Source: Chloroflexota bacterium (GTDB lineage: Bacteria; Chloroflexota; Anaerolineae; Anaerolineales; UBA11579). Taken from it: DNA of 64,000 bases. The notes beneath the pieces are model-generated. The model saw only the letters and a program-made list of their open reading frames with translations. It was not told the origin of the DNA and did no database searches. This document shows positions 16,218 to 24,870 of the stretch, in pieces. The position numbers and the translations under genes were made by a program. The stretch lies in contig JABFGG010000011.1 in assembly GCA_013112575.1 (NCBI GenBank), positions 1-64,000 on the forward strand. The letters run 5' to 3'. The stretch's first letter is position 1; every line of letters begins with the position of its first letter.

Positions 16218-17432
16218 ATGTACCGTTCTAAACTTATCGGAGCCCTGCTTTTGTTTGCGCTTGTACTGGCCGCTTGCGGTGGTTCCCCCCTCAGCTTGCT
16301 GCCCAGTTTCGACCTTGATCAACTACAAGACGAAGTCGCACAGGAAGCCCTTCAGGACTTGACCCCCGAACAGCAACAATGTGTGGAGGAAATCCTGGCT
16401 GGCACAGACCCTGCCAACTTGCCTCCCGACTGGTATCTGGCCTGTTTCGAGATCGAAGTGCCCGACCTGGCTGAAGTTGCCGGATGGACTGCCGCAGAAC
16501 TGGCAGCTTTCCTGAGCGAGTTCCCCCAGGAAACCGTAGACGCCTGTACAGCCGCTTCTGTCACCGGCACACCTGAAGAGATCGTGGCCTGTGTGTTGGC
16601 CGCCAGTGGCATTGAAGTCCCCCAGGAGATTCAAGACATCATCGAAGATCCTGAAGCTGCTTTGGAGGACTTGCTGCCCCCGCTTCCCGACCTGGCGGAC
16701 ATCGCCAACTGGACTGAGGCAGAGCTGGACGCTTTCCTGGCGCAGTTTCCTCAGGATGTCGTGGATGCCTGTAAAGCTGCCAGCACCACTGGTGATGCGT
16801 TAGAGATCGTGGAATGTGTTCTGGGCCTCAATGGCGTCCCTGTACCAGCCATCCCTGACCTGGCCGATATCGAGAATTGGACACAGCAAGAGTTGGACGC
16901 TTTCTTAGGCCAATTCCCGCAGGATGTTGTGGATGCCTGCAGGGCCGCAACCACCTCAGCTGATCCCGTTGACATCGTCACCTGCGTACTGGGTGCTAAC
17001 GGCGTCGATGTACCCGACCTCAGCAACATCGCTAACTGGTCACAGCAGGAATTGGACGCTTTCCTGGCCCAATTCCCCCAAGACGTTGTGGATGCTTGTA
17101 GAGCCGCAACCACCTCGGGAGACACTGTCGACATCGTGGAATGTGTTCTGGGTGCCAACGGCATTCCGATCCCTGACCCGGCCGACATCGCTATCTGGAC
17201 GGCCCAGGAACTGGAAGCCTTCTTGAACCAGTTCCCCCAAGAGCTTGTCAATGCTTGTCTCGGCTCCGTAACATCTGGTGACACAGCTGAGATCGTAGCT
17301 TGTGTACTGGCCGCCGGCGAGATCGACATACCCGAGGAGATTATCACCGACCCCGAGGGTGCCCTTGAAGACATCCTGGATGACCTGCCGGACCCCAATG
17401 ACCTGATCCCCCCCGGACTACCTTTCCCCTAA
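16218..17432 (+). CDS. lipoprotein with five Cys-pair helical repeats
   Basis: A lipoprotein signal (LVLAACGG, Cys about 20) is followed by five tandem units of about 52-75 residues. The consensus is W-[ST]-x-x-E-L-x-A-F-L-x-Q-F-P-Q-[DE]-x-V-[DN]-A-C, then 16-17 residues, I-V-x-C-V-L, then a Pro-containing turn and PDLADIAN. Each unit has two Cys (DAC and ECV), which could bond within the unit. Units 2-4 are nearly identical and unit 1 carries an insertion. The mature protein is acidic and exported. I know of no named family. The start has AAGGAGAG upstream. Confidence 0.7.
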   Translation: MYRSKLIGALLLFALVLAACGGSPLSLLPSFDLDQLQDEVAQEALQDLTPEQQQCVEEILAGTDPANLPPDWYLACFEIEVPDLAEVAGWTAAELAAFLSEFPQETVDACTAASVTGTPEEIVACVLAASGIEVPQEIQDIIEDPEAALEDLLPPLPDLADIANWTEAELDAFLAQFPQDVVDACKAASTTGDALEIVECVLGLNGVPVPAIPDLADIENWTQQELDAFLGQFPQDVVDACRAATTSADPVDIVTCVLGANGVDVPDLSNIANWSQQELDAFLAQFPQDVVDACRAATTSGDTVDIVECVLGANGIPIPDPADIAIWTAQELEAFLNQFPQELVNACLGSVTSGDTAEIVACVLAAGEIDIPEEIITDPEGALEDILDDLPDPNDLIPPGLPFP

Positions 17433-17448
17433 TCAACCGGCGATAAAG

Positions 17449-17483
17449 AAAAGACCTTCTCCCGCAAAGGAGAAGGTCTTTTT
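17449..17483 (+). terminator. rho-independent terminator of the repeat lipoprotein
   Basis: AAAAGACCTTCTCC pairs with GGAGAAGGTCTTTT around CGCAAA, then T. Confidence 0.9.
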
Positions 17484-17502
17484 GAGTCTTGGCATATGAC
17501 TT

Positions 17503-19623
17503 CTAAGGCAAAGGAGGGACGCCCCAGACTTGAATCAGACTACCGGATTTCACAATAAGAAAGCGGCCATCAGGTGTAAAATCTGCAAAACCATAGAAGT
17601 CAATTTTGTGTAATTCGACTCCAGATACAATATCCCATAATCGAATAGTTGCATCCTTGCCAATTGATAATAGAAGATCATTTACAGGACTAAAAGTGAG
17701 GTATTCAAACGAACCTGTCCATCCATGAAGCCCTGTCACGGGAGAGTGCCCCACCAACTCCCTTATAATCTCAACTTTTGTTGTATCTCCTATCAAAATT
17801 GTTTCGTTATTCAGGCCAATTGCTGCATACCTGCCAACAGGACTAAAAGCCGCTGCCTGGGGCCCGCTCCAATGATTACTCATATCATATGAAAACTCTA
17901 ATACTTCTTCCTGGCTGTAGTTACTCAAGCTAACATTCTCTTCCTGCCAAGTCCAGCTGACGATATCCCCTGCATCGGTATAAATGAAAGGGCCATGTCC
18001 AAGAACACTACTATAGTAATAATCCCAAGGGGTTACATCTTCGCCTACATATGTCAATGCTTGGCTTTGCAAATCAAAAGTAAACACGGCTGAAGGGTCA
18101 CCATAGAGTAAAGCGATCTCCGATCCAGTTGGACTATATACAATGGGGCCATAATTCACCTCCCCAAGATCATGGCTCAGAGTAATTGAAAATGTATTTA
18201 TATCAATCATTCGAATAACCCCAAATTCATCAATACTTGCCAAAGTACTTTGGTCAGGGCTAAGTGCCACCCCCTTTATTCGAGCTTCACTGATTTGCAT
18301 AGAATGCAACAATTTGCCGGTGACGAGATCCCAATAGTCGATCTGGCCAACATCAGTAGTCGCAGCAAAATATTGGGAGTCAGCATTGACCTGACGCATT
18401 CCTATAGCGATGGCTTGCATCCCAATCTGGTCAAGAGGGAATAGCACATTACGCATTTGAGTATCAAATACAAACAAGCCATCCTTAGTATCGACCACCA
18501 TCTGATCTCCATCAGGCCCAAACGTTCTTGATTCAAACCACTCATCTCTTGAATAGTTGAGCACCTCGACCCAGCCTGGATAACTGAACCGTTGAACTTT
18601 CTTATAATTATGGCAAGTAATAATTCCATCTTCATGGGTTCTTTGATCACATTCAATTCCTGGCAGCACCTCTTCTGTAGGCTCCCCATTCAACGATAAG
18701 ATGTAGCTGGGTCCATTGTTATACACATCATTGTCATCAAAGGTTTGGACAAAAATATGTTCTCCGTCAGGTAGATATGAGAGCTCATACACATCTTGCG
18801 GATTAAATTCAAGAGACGGGGAGTAATGCTCTGCGTGTGAAGGGTCTTCCATATCCAAAAACAAAACATGGCCACCTCCATACGCGATAGTTTTTCCATC
18901 TGGGCTCATAGTCATGTCGAAACGATGAGAATAAATCATGTCGTAATAGAATAATTCTTCCCCCGTAACCACATCCCATACAACCAGAACACTCACTGGA
19001 TCACAGTCAATGCAAGGTCTTCCAATAGCAGCGATGTATCCTGTGGGACTGTACTCAAGTTGTCTTGGAAAGTCGAATGGAGTTTCTATTTCCAGGAGCT
19101 TCTCGCCAGATTCTGTACTCCATACTTCTACTCTTCCACTTGCAGCAAAAGCCAGACGGCTGCCATCCGGGCTAAAAACAAGCTTGCGGACAACGTAACC
19201 TGTATCCATAAATAAGACTTCTTCAAATGTTTCGCTATCATGGAAATAGATTCCCCTTGTGGTTGCACGCACAAAATACTTTCCATCTGGTGACCATAAG
19301 GTAAATGTGTGTACTCCAGTTCCGACATAATGCAATAATTGAAGATCTTGCACTGAGATGGAGTCAAGTACAAGCGGGTGTGCCTGTCCTGCTATTGGGG
19401 TTGATGGAATTATTGTCGGCAGTGGTGATGGTGTGAGCGTTGGAGGAACAAGAGAAGACGATTGGGGTTGGGTTGCTGTTGATGTCGGTGGGGGGCGAGT
19501 ATCTGTAGGAAAACTAGCTGGCGTGGTTTCTGGGGCAGCGGGATCACTGCAAGCAGAAGCGAGCAGTGTGGTGAAAGCCATCAATACAAAGAGGTTGTTG
19601 TAATTCTGTTTTTTAGGCACCAT
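17503..19623 (-). CDS. WD40-repeat lipoprotein
   Basis: The ATG at 19623 (after GAGGGA) begins a lipoprotein signal (LLASACSD). A Thr/Pro/Ser linker runs to about residue 90. The remaining 600 residues contain many WD40-type blades: LWSPDGKYFVRATT, VFSPDGSRLAFAASGRVEVWS, MSPDGKTIAYGG, ALSPDQSTLASIDEFGVIRMID, FSPVNDLLLSIGKDATIRLWDI. Probably two propellers or one large propeller on the cell surface, used for protein binding. The ligand cannot be inferred. It converges on the Cys-repeat lipoprotein. Confidence 0.8.
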   Translation of the reverse strand: MVPKKQNYNNLFVLMAFTTLLASACSDPAAPETTPASFPTDTRPPPTSTATQPQSSSLVPPTLTPSPLPTIIPSTPIAGQAHPLVLDSISVQDLQLLHYVGTGVHTFTLWSPDGKYFVRATTRGIYFHDSETFEEVLFMDTGYVVRKLVFSPDGSRLAFAASGRVEVWSTESGEKLLEIETPFDFPRQLEYSPTGYIAAIGRPCIDCDPVSVLVVWDVVTGEELFYYDMIYSHRFDMTMSPDGKTIAYGGGHVLFLDMEDPSHAEHYSPSLEFNPQDVYELSYLPDGEHIFVQTFDDNDVYNNGPSYILSLNGEPTEEVLPGIECDQRTHEDGIITCHNYKKVQRFSYPGWVEVLNYSRDEWFESRTFGPDGDQMVVDTKDGLFVFDTQMRNVLFPLDQIGMQAIAIGMRQVNADSQYFAATTDVGQIDYWDLVTGKLLHSMQISEARIKGVALSPDQSTLASIDEFGVIRMIDINTFSITLSHDLGEVNYGPIVYSPTGSEIALLYGDPSAVFTFDLQSQALTYVGEDVTPWDYYYSSVLGHGPFIYTDAGDIVSWTWQEENVSLSNYSQEEVLEFSYDMSNHWSGPQAAAFSPVGRYAAIGLNNETILIGDTTKVEIIRELVGHSPVTGLHGWTGSFEYLTFSPVNDLLLSIGKDATIRLWDIVSGVELHKIDFYGFADFTPDGRFLIVKSGSLIQVWGVPPLP

Positions 19624-19910
19624 GTTTATTCCCTCACGCAAGCATACGATACGAATACGCCAAGGCTACTCTATATTACCCTAACGACCATCCCCCTGTG
19701 CCACCTGGCGTTTGAATATCTGGCTGACTACCCACCTATCAGAATAGACCAATGTAAGCGCAAAATGATTATCGGCGAGTGACTTACCATTTTCGATTTT
19801 ACGCATCTGTAAGGCCATCCTATCTAACGGTTCTGTAAATTCACACGAGCGTTAGACATGCTAAAGTATGCACACAACAAATTATTTTATTGTCGTAATG
19901 AGGAAGCACG

Positions 19911-20186
19911 ATGAGCCCACAGGAAAAAAGCAGATTGCAAAGAATAGTAACCAGCACCAAAGAAGCATGGACCCAACAACGCAAACGCTTGGAAGCCGCC
20001 CTGGAAGACAGCCAAAAAGTGCTCCAGGAAGGCGACCCCTTCGAAATGGCCATGCACCTAGAAACCGTAAATGGCTTCTACATCCAGGAACGCAACGCCT
20101 ATACAGATTTCAAAGAAGCCATGAGAGCCATTGAAGGCGGCCATGACTTACAACTCTCAACAGTAGCCATTTCCGGCGCCGTCTAA
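19911..20186 (+). CDS. small helical protein, paralogue of the next gene
   Basis: 91 residues, almost all helical and charged, with no membrane segment. The segment MAMHLETVNGFYIQERNAY and following residues aligns without gaps to the next gene's MSVHLASLDQAHQKERLAF. They share HL, ER, A-[YF] and A-x-x-A positions. It has its own ribosome site (GAGGAAGCACG) and its own terminator. Function unknown. Confidence 0.6.
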   Translation: MSPQEKSRLQRIVTSTKEAWTQQRKRLEAALEDSQKVLQEGDPFEMAMHLETVNGFYIQERNAYTDFKEAMRAIEGGHDLQLSTVAISGAV

Positions 20187-20211
20187 GCCGGACAACACTC
20201 CTCCTCTCTAG

Positions 20212-20244
20212 ACAAAAAAGCGGCTGCTCGGGCCGCTTTTTTGT
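20212..20244 (+). terminator. rho-independent terminator
   Basis: ACAAAAAAGCGGC pairs with GCCGCTTTTTTGT around TGCTCGG. Confidence 0.9.
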
Positions 20245-20339
20245 AGTATGCGCGTGAATGTTTAGGCTTCACAAACCTTTACATTTTGTAAGTTCGCCAG
20301 GGCGGGATGCATGGTATCTTAGAGCCGCAAGGACAAGTA

Positions 20340-20636
20340 ATGCAAAACTACCCTCACAGCACGCCTCCATCATTGCCCAGCACTGCCGCACACAGCGACA
20401 TCGAACGCCACCTCTACGAAGAATTCGAGAACTGGCAGAAATGCCAATCCGCCATACAGGATCTGCTGGGGGAATGTAGCCACGTGTTGCGCAATGGCCG
20501 GAGCCGCGGCATGAGTGTACATCTTGCCAGTCTGGATCAGGCCCATCAAAAAGAGCGCTTGGCGTTCAAGTCCTACCAGTCCGCTGTAGAAGCCTATAAC
20601 ACCAGCCTGGCCCAACGCAGCGAATACGAAATTTAG
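20340..20636 (+). CDS. small helical protein, paralogue of the previous gene
   Basis: 98 residues from the ATG at 20340, which follows AAGGAC by five bases; an in-frame ATG at 20307 is less likely. The first 25 residues are Pro/Ser-rich, followed by a long amphipathic helical region (DIERHLYEEFENWQKCQSAI, then the HL...ER...A motif shared with the gene at 19911). Two Cys are present. Function unknown; a duplication with divergence is evident. Confidence 0.6.
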   Translation: MQNYPHSTPPSLPSTAAHSDIERHLYEEFENWQKCQSAIQDLLGECSHVLRNGRSRGMSVHLASLDQAHQKERLAFKSYQSAVEAYNTSLAQRSEYEI

Positions 20637-20659
20637 TCCCCTTAGCTATCTGGAAATCT

Positions 20660-20681
20660 AAAGCACCCATCTGGGTGCTTT
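20660..20681 (+). terminator. rho-independent terminator
   Basis: AAAGCACCCA pairs with TGGGTGCTTT around TC, followed by T. Confidence 0.9.
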
Positions 20682-20725
20682 TTTTATAATGCAATTCCTG
20701 ATTTTGGCAAAGTCTTGACAAAAGG

Positions 20726-20754
20726 TTGACTTAGAACATATGTTCAATTATTCT
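20726..20754 (+). promoter_or_regulatory. promoter with a LexA-like box in the spacer
   Basis: TTGACT (20726-20731) and TATTCT (20749-20754) are separated by 17 bases. The spacer holds the perfect palindrome GAACATATGTTC (20734-20745), which matches the Gram-positive-type SOS box GAAC-N4-GTTC. Confidence 0.55.
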
Positions 20755-20779
20755 ATTTGTGCCCATCGTCTCCTCCATA

Positions 20780-20814
20780 CGGCTGGTGCAGGCCATTGGG
20801 GCCTGTGCCAGCCC
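20780..20814 (+). promoter_or_regulatory. stem-loop in the 5' leader
   Basis: GGCTGGTGCAGGCC and GGCCTGTGCCAGCC pair with two imperfect positions around ATTGG. It lies between the promoter and the ribosome site of the gene at 20849. Confidence 0.5.
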
Positions 20815-20848
20815 GAGGGACACCAACCCACACTCACAGGAGCACACT

Positions 20849-21076
20849 ATGAAATATGAAGAATGGATCAAGTATGAAGAAGAGCGCTTGCGCCGCAAAG
20901 AGGTACACACGTCAAAAGCGCACATTACAATCAACGGGCGCGCCCTCAGCGGCCTCACCTTGGATGAAATGTTAGCCCTGATGCGCGCTTGGGTCGCAGA
21001 GCAGCCTCCCAGGTTACTTCCCCAGGTTCGAGAGGAACCAAGCAAGGTCAACTCGCAGGGTGTGCATGCTGTCTAA
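20849..21076 (+). CDS. 75-residue protein behind a LexA-like box, unknown
   Basis: The ATG at 20849 follows CAGGAG by six to seven bases. The protein starts with a charged helix (MKYEEWIKYEEERLRRKEV) and contains KAHITINGRALSGLTLDEML, a strand-turn-helix pattern, with a Pro-rich, possibly disordered tail. It carries a promoter with GAAC-N4-GTTC in the spacer and a 5' stem-loop. If the box is real, the protein may be made during DNA damage. No family recognised. Confidence 0.55.
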   Translation: MKYEEWIKYEEERLRRKEVHTSKAHITINGRALSGLTLDEMLALMRAWVAEQPPRLLPQVREEPSKVNSQGVHAV

Positions 21077-21284
21077 ATCTCACTCTCCACAAAAAAACAT
21101 GTAGCTGATGATGTAGACATTTGTACCCTTTGTTATCAAAAAGGTGGGATTCTAATAACAACGTAAGTTCCTATCTGCGTTTTTGTTGTATGATGAATTA
21201 TCAATATCAGCGGTATAAATTTTGTATCGCTGATTTTCATTTTCCCTGAAGATAGGGGCAGGCTCAGGAAGGTGACTGTTCAAA

Positions 21285-23036
21285 ATGTCACATAGACAAC
21301 GCGTGAACGCCGTAGCCTTCTGGCTTACCATCATTTCTATCAGCCTCATCCTGATAGCAAACATCATCCTCTTTTACATTAACCTGGTTGAAGAACAAGC
21401 TCATTTATCTTACCTGGTAAAAAGTCAGGCCCGCCTGATCGAATCGATTGGTCAATTCGAAGAGATTTACAGTGAGGACTTCCCTGGGGGCGCACTTGCT
21501 GCCACACTCAGCCAAGTTGTGGATGCCAACGCCCAATTTGAAGGCTTTGGGGACACAGGCGAATTTACCATGGCGCAACTTGTTGAGGATGAAATCAACT
21601 TCTTGTTCATGCCTCGCCTGGCAGAAGAAGAAAACACATTTTCAATTCCCCTGGATAGTGACCTCGCCGAACCCATGCGCCGGGCCCTTATGGGACAGTC
21701 TGGAATAGTTATTGGCCGCGACTATCGCGGCCAATGGGTAGTTGCAGCATATGAACCTGTAAAAAACCTCGATTGGGGCCTGGTCGCCAAAGTAAATCTA
21801 TTCCATATTGTCCAGCCTTATATTATTGCCCTTACCGCAATTAGCTTGCTAACTACATGGCTTGTGCGGGTTGGTGTATCGCGCTTTCGGGCCGCAACAG
21901 ATCCGGTGCTCAACGAACTGACGGAGACCAATGCGCAATACGTGCACTCTTTGCGCAGGTTGGAATCACTGCATAAGATCGACAAGTCCATCACCCGCAG
22001 CACGCACATTGACATGACCCTCAGTGTTTTGATCGAACAGATCCAAACTAACCTGGAAGTGGATGCTGTGGCGATCCTCATCAAGAATGACTTTGGTCAC
22101 CTGGATTTTGCAGCCGGAGCAGGCTTAAATTGCGCGCAAACAGAACTTCTGGAAGACCTCCAGCTTGAGTCTGGGCCAGCCGTGGATGCCATGCATCATA
22201 ACCAACCAGTTGAATTCTATGACCGCAATCCAAACCTGGTGATCAGTGAAGACTTTGCTTTTCTGCGTGAGGCAGGCTTTTCCAGTTACATCGCCATCCC
22301 ACTGGTAGCTCAAGGTGAACCCCTGGGAGTTCTAGAGATCGTTCATCGCAGCATATTAGAGCCAGAACAGGATTGGCGCGAGTTTCTAGCCACTCTGGCC
22401 GAGCAATCATCGATTGCTTTGCATAGTTCTAAAGCAGTGGAGAGCCTACGCCAAACAAAACGAGATCTTGAGGTTGCCTATGCTGCTACGCTGGAAGGCT
22501 GGTCGAGTGCGCTTGAACTGCGCGATAGTGAAACCGCCGGGCACAGTCAGCGCGTCACAGAAATGACACTGCGTCTGGCAGTGGCTTTCGGCATCCCCAG
22601 CAATGAATTAATCCATATCAGTAGAGGGTCATTGCTCCACGACATTGGCAAAATGGGTATTCCCGACAACGTCCTCAATAAACCCGGCCCGCTCGATGAA
22701 AAAGAGTGGGAAATCATGCGTACCCATCCCTTGCTAGCACACCAGTTGCTCTCCAAGATCTCCTACCTGCGCCCTGCCCTGGAAATTCCGATGTGGCACC
22801 ACGAACGCTGGGATGGCAGTGGTTATCCTCACGGGCTAAAAGGCGAAGAAATCCCCCTGGCAGCACGCATCTTTGCCGTTGTGGATACCTGGGATGCACT
22901 TTGTTCAGATCGCCCCTATCGCCCAGCATGGAATGAAGATAAGGCACTGGAGTATTTACGTGAAGAGTCCGGCAAACTCTACGATCCGCTCGTGGTGGAG
23001 GCTTTCCTGGAACTCGAGCCCAGTCACCAACCCTAG
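21285..23036 (+). CDS. membrane-bound GAF and HD-GYP c-di-GMP phosphodiesterase
   Basis: 583 residues. A span at about 10-35 and another at about 183-205 enclose an external sensor domain of about 145 residues. After a coiled linker comes a GAF domain (about 230-375, IDMTLSVLIEQIQTNLEVDA to IALHSSKA). The HD-GYP domain fills the C-terminus, with HD at 452-453 (LLHDIGKMG) and HHERWDGSGYP with GYP at 513-515. All metal-ligand motifs are present, so hydrolysis of c-di-GMP is expected. It counterbalances the GGDEF protein at 6185. No receiver domain is present; input is external and through GAF. Confidence 0.9.
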   Translation: MSHRQRVNAVAFWLTIISISLILIANIILFYINLVEEQAHLSYLVKSQARLIESIGQFEEIYSEDFPGGALAATLSQVVDANAQFEGFGDTGEFTMAQLVEDEINFLFMPRLAEEENTFSIPLDSDLAEPMRRALMGQSGIVIGRDYRGQWVVAAYEPVKNLDWGLVAKVNLFHIVQPYIIALTAISLLTTWLVRVGVSRFRAATDPVLNELTETNAQYVHSLRRLESLHKIDKSITRSTHIDMTLSVLIEQIQTNLEVDAVAILIKNDFGHLDFAAGAGLNCAQTELLEDLQLESGPAVDAMHHNQPVEFYDRNPNLVISEDFAFLREAGFSSYIAIPLVAQGEPLGVLEIVHRSILEPEQDWREFLATLAEQSSIALHSSKAVESLRQTKRDLEVAYAATLEGWSSALELRDSETAGHSQRVTEMTLRLAVAFGIPSNELIHISRGSLLHDIGKMGIPDNVLNKPGPLDEKEWEIMRTHPLLAHQLLSKISYLRPALEIPMWHHERWDGSGYPHGLKGEEIPLAARIFAVVDTWDALCSDRPYRPAWNEDKALEYLREESGKLYDPLVVEAFLELEPSHQP

Positions 23037-23127
23037 ATTGCACAGTTCGATTCCCCGGAAACTTTAAGCAAAGCATAACAAAAGTGATAAGTGTAGGCAA
23101 CTGCTTATCATGTACACTTAGGCTGCC

Positions 23128-23640
23128 ATGAGTGCCAAACCCTCCGTCGAAGATACTCAACCAATGAAGGCCACCCCCGACCCTCTCCCCATCATCGAGA
23201 GTCTCTGGTCCGAAAAGCATCCTGGGCAATCAGAGATCAACCTGCGCGGCCTGTTACCTGCTGCCAAAGCCAGGGGAGACCAGACCTATCTGGCCGAACT
23301 ACTCACAGTTATCTCCCGTTCACTCACCATGCAGGGCAAGACCAAAATCGCCCGAAAGAGCCTCTCAACTGTTGAGCGATTATTAACTACGGATATGCCA
23401 CGCGTGCGTGTGATGTACCTCATCGAACGTGGGCGCGTTTTTGCAAACAGTAACGAACCCAGCAAAGCCAGTATCCTATGGCGCAGCGCCTGGAAAGTGG
23501 CTCGCGATCTGGGCGAACAGGAACTTGCCAACCAGGCAGCCCAACTGCATGCCACCCTCAAGAAAGAACGCCCCGACATCCGTGACACACACAACCCACG
23601 TGATACCGGTGGCCTCAAGTCTTCGGCCGTCGCCGGATAA
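23128..23640 (+). CDS. TPR-like helical protein
   Basis: 170 residues, all helical, with helix-turn-helix pairs resembling tetratricopeptide repeats (LAELLTVISRSLTMQGKTK, VMYLIERGRVFANSNEPSKA, SAWKVARDLGEQELANQAAQ). No catalytic motif. The upstream gap has overlapping inverted repeats (TGATAAG/CTTATCA and TAAGTGTA/TACACTTA at 23085-23120) that could be an operator, and TACACT nine bases before the start. It has its own terminator. Role likely protein-protein contact. Confidence 0.5.
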   Translation: MSAKPSVEDTQPMKATPDPLPIIESLWSEKHPGQSEINLRGLLPAAKARGDQTYLAELLTVISRSLTMQGKTKIARKSLSTVERLLTTDMPRVRVMYLIERGRVFANSNEPSKASILWRSAWKVARDLGEQELANQAAQLHATLKKERPDIRDTHNPRDTGGLKSSAVAG

Positions 23641-23661
23641 GCACACGATTAAAAAATACTA

Positions 23662-23690
23662 AAAACAGCGGGCCTGCGGCCCGCTGTTTT
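23662..23690 (+). terminator. rho-independent terminator
   Basis: AAAACAGCGGGCC pairs with GGCCCGCTGTTTT around TGC. Confidence 0.9.
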
Positions 23691-23700
23691 GCTTAACTGC

Positions 23701-23706
23701 TATAAT
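23701..23706 (+). promoter_or_regulatory. extended -10 box for a leaderless start
   Basis: TGCTATAAT ends seven bases before the ATG at 23714. The earlier in-frame ATG at 23705 overlaps the box and is unlikely to be used. Confidence 0.6.
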
Positions 23707-23713
23707 GCCCCCC

Positions 23714-24262
23714 ATGCTTGGACAAATCGGTGCAATCATTTTAATTGCTGGGACCAGCCTCTTGGGCATCCTGGCATTACTACTAGCCCTTTATGGGCTC
23801 ATGATCGCTTTTAACGCCATTGGTCACATCTTGGCCGCATCAGGCAGCCGCCGCTGGATAGAAGTCAAAGGCCAGGTCTCTACATCCCAGGTGGTGGAAA
23901 TTAAACCCCGGCGCAAATTCCCCTTTTCAGACGCTCGCATCTTTGCACCCCAGTTGCAATATTCTTATGCCCCCGAACGCCAGGAAATCACTGGGCAGCA
24001 ATTGAACTTTGATCCTATCCCCAGCTTCTTCATGCCTATCGCCGGATTTGAACAACGCGCCAGCCAGCAAATCGTGGAACGCTTTCCAGCCGGAACTGAA
24101 GTGGCTGTGTATTACGACCCCAATGACATCAATAAAGCTGTGCTAGAACGCAGTACCCCCAACACAACCATCTATGTTGTTACTGGCCTCTTGCTGGTTT
24201 TCATCGGTTCAGCAGGGGCACTTGTCTGTTGGGAATTACTCAAAAGCTTCCTGAATTTCTAA
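23714..24262 (+). CDS. DUF3592 membrane protein
   Basis: 182 residues from the ATG at 23714. A span near residues 10-35, a DUF3592-like external domain (RRWIEVKGQVSTSQVVEIK, LQYSYAPERQEITG, FPAGTEVAVYYDPNDINKAVL) and a final span (VTGLLLVFIGSAGALVCWELL). It shares the layout of the gene at 13001, but the sequences are far apart. Function unknown. Expression is probably from a leaderless transcript. Confidence 0.7.
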   Translation: MLGQIGAIILIAGTSLLGILALLLALYGLMIAFNAIGHILAASGSRRWIEVKGQVSTSQVVEIKPRRKFPFSDARIFAPQLQYSYAPERQEITGQQLNFDPIPSFFMPIAGFEQRASQQIVERFPAGTEVAVYYDPNDINKAVLERSTPNTTIYVVTGLLLVFIGSAGALVCWELLKSFLNF

Positions 24263-24358
24263 ACTACTACAACCCTTTTCTCTTCTTAGTTGCGACAAAT
24301 ATCTTAAGTGGGTGCATGCTAGCGGAAACGCTGCCCCTTGCACTTGCTTCCCCATCGA

Positions 24359-24390
24359 GCTGTGGCGAGGCCTCAACACCTCGCCACAGC
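24359..24390 (+). terminator. hairpin downstream of the DUF3592 gene
   Basis: GCTGTGGCGAGG pairs with CCTCGCCACAGC around CCTCAACA, followed on the plus strand by GCTTTT. It lies about 100 bases after the stop, between convergent genes. Confidence 0.65.
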
Positions 24391-24408
24391 GCTTTTAACA
24401 AAGTAAGA

Positions 24409-24780
24409 TTAGAAGGTAACGATCTGGTAACCATTAGCTACCAGATTTCCCAGACTATAATGCCCGCCCTCTGGACCTAATAAAGGAATACCCAGGGTTT
24501 CCACAGCATCACCTACTTCAAAGCGACCTGTCGTGCAGAAATTGCAGGCGCCTTCAATCGTATCTTTGATCTCTTCAAAGACCGAACCGTAATTCTGTGT
24601 GAAAGGATGATCAGCCTTATGGAAAGCATCCAGCCAGGTCACACCAATTCCTTCAAAAAGCATCTTGATTTCTTCACCCGCCGTTTTAAGTTCCCTGGCT
24701 GCGTGTATGGCATGCACCATGCGTCCCCGGCCTTCCGGCGTATCTGAAGCTGCCAATACGATAATTGCAGTTTTTGCCAT
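24409..24780 (-). CDS. DsrE family protein
   Basis: 123 residues with the DsrE/DsrF-like fold: TAIIVLAASDTPEGRGRMVHAI, EEIKMLFEGIGVTWLDAF, and a Cys pair in GACNFCTTGRFEVG at the position where DsrE-type sulfur carriers keep their reactive Cys. It may relay sulfur or act in a redox response. Its promoter has a TetR-type operator just downstream of the -10, and the TetR gene is its upstream neighbour, so regulation by that repressor is likely. Confidence 0.75.
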   Translation of the reverse strand: MAKTAIIVLAASDTPEGRGRMVHAIHAARELKTAGEEIKMLFEGIGVTWLDAFHKADHPFTQNYGSVFEEIKDTIEGACNFCTTGRFEVGDAVETLGIPLLGPEGGHYSLGNLVANGYQIVTF

Positions 24781-24799
24781 TTCTCACCTCATTCGATTG

Positions 24800-24851
24800 C
24801 ATACCAACTGGTTGGTATGTTGATTGTACCCCAAAAAGGATTGACAGACAA
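24800..24851 (-). promoter_or_regulatory. promoter and TetR-type operator of the dsrE-like gene
   Basis: On the minus strand TTGTCT (24846-24851) and TACAAT (24823-24828) are 17 bases apart. The operator CATACCAAC-TG-GTTGGTATG (24800-24819) overlaps the predicted start of transcription. Confidence 0.75.
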
Positions 24852-24870
24852 TAAACCACGCAGAATAAAC

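Noticed and set aside
16751..17398. Minus-strand ORF of 215 codons inside the Cys-repeat lipoprotein
   Set aside because: It mirrors the tandem repeats; the plus strand has a lipobox, ribosome site and terminator.
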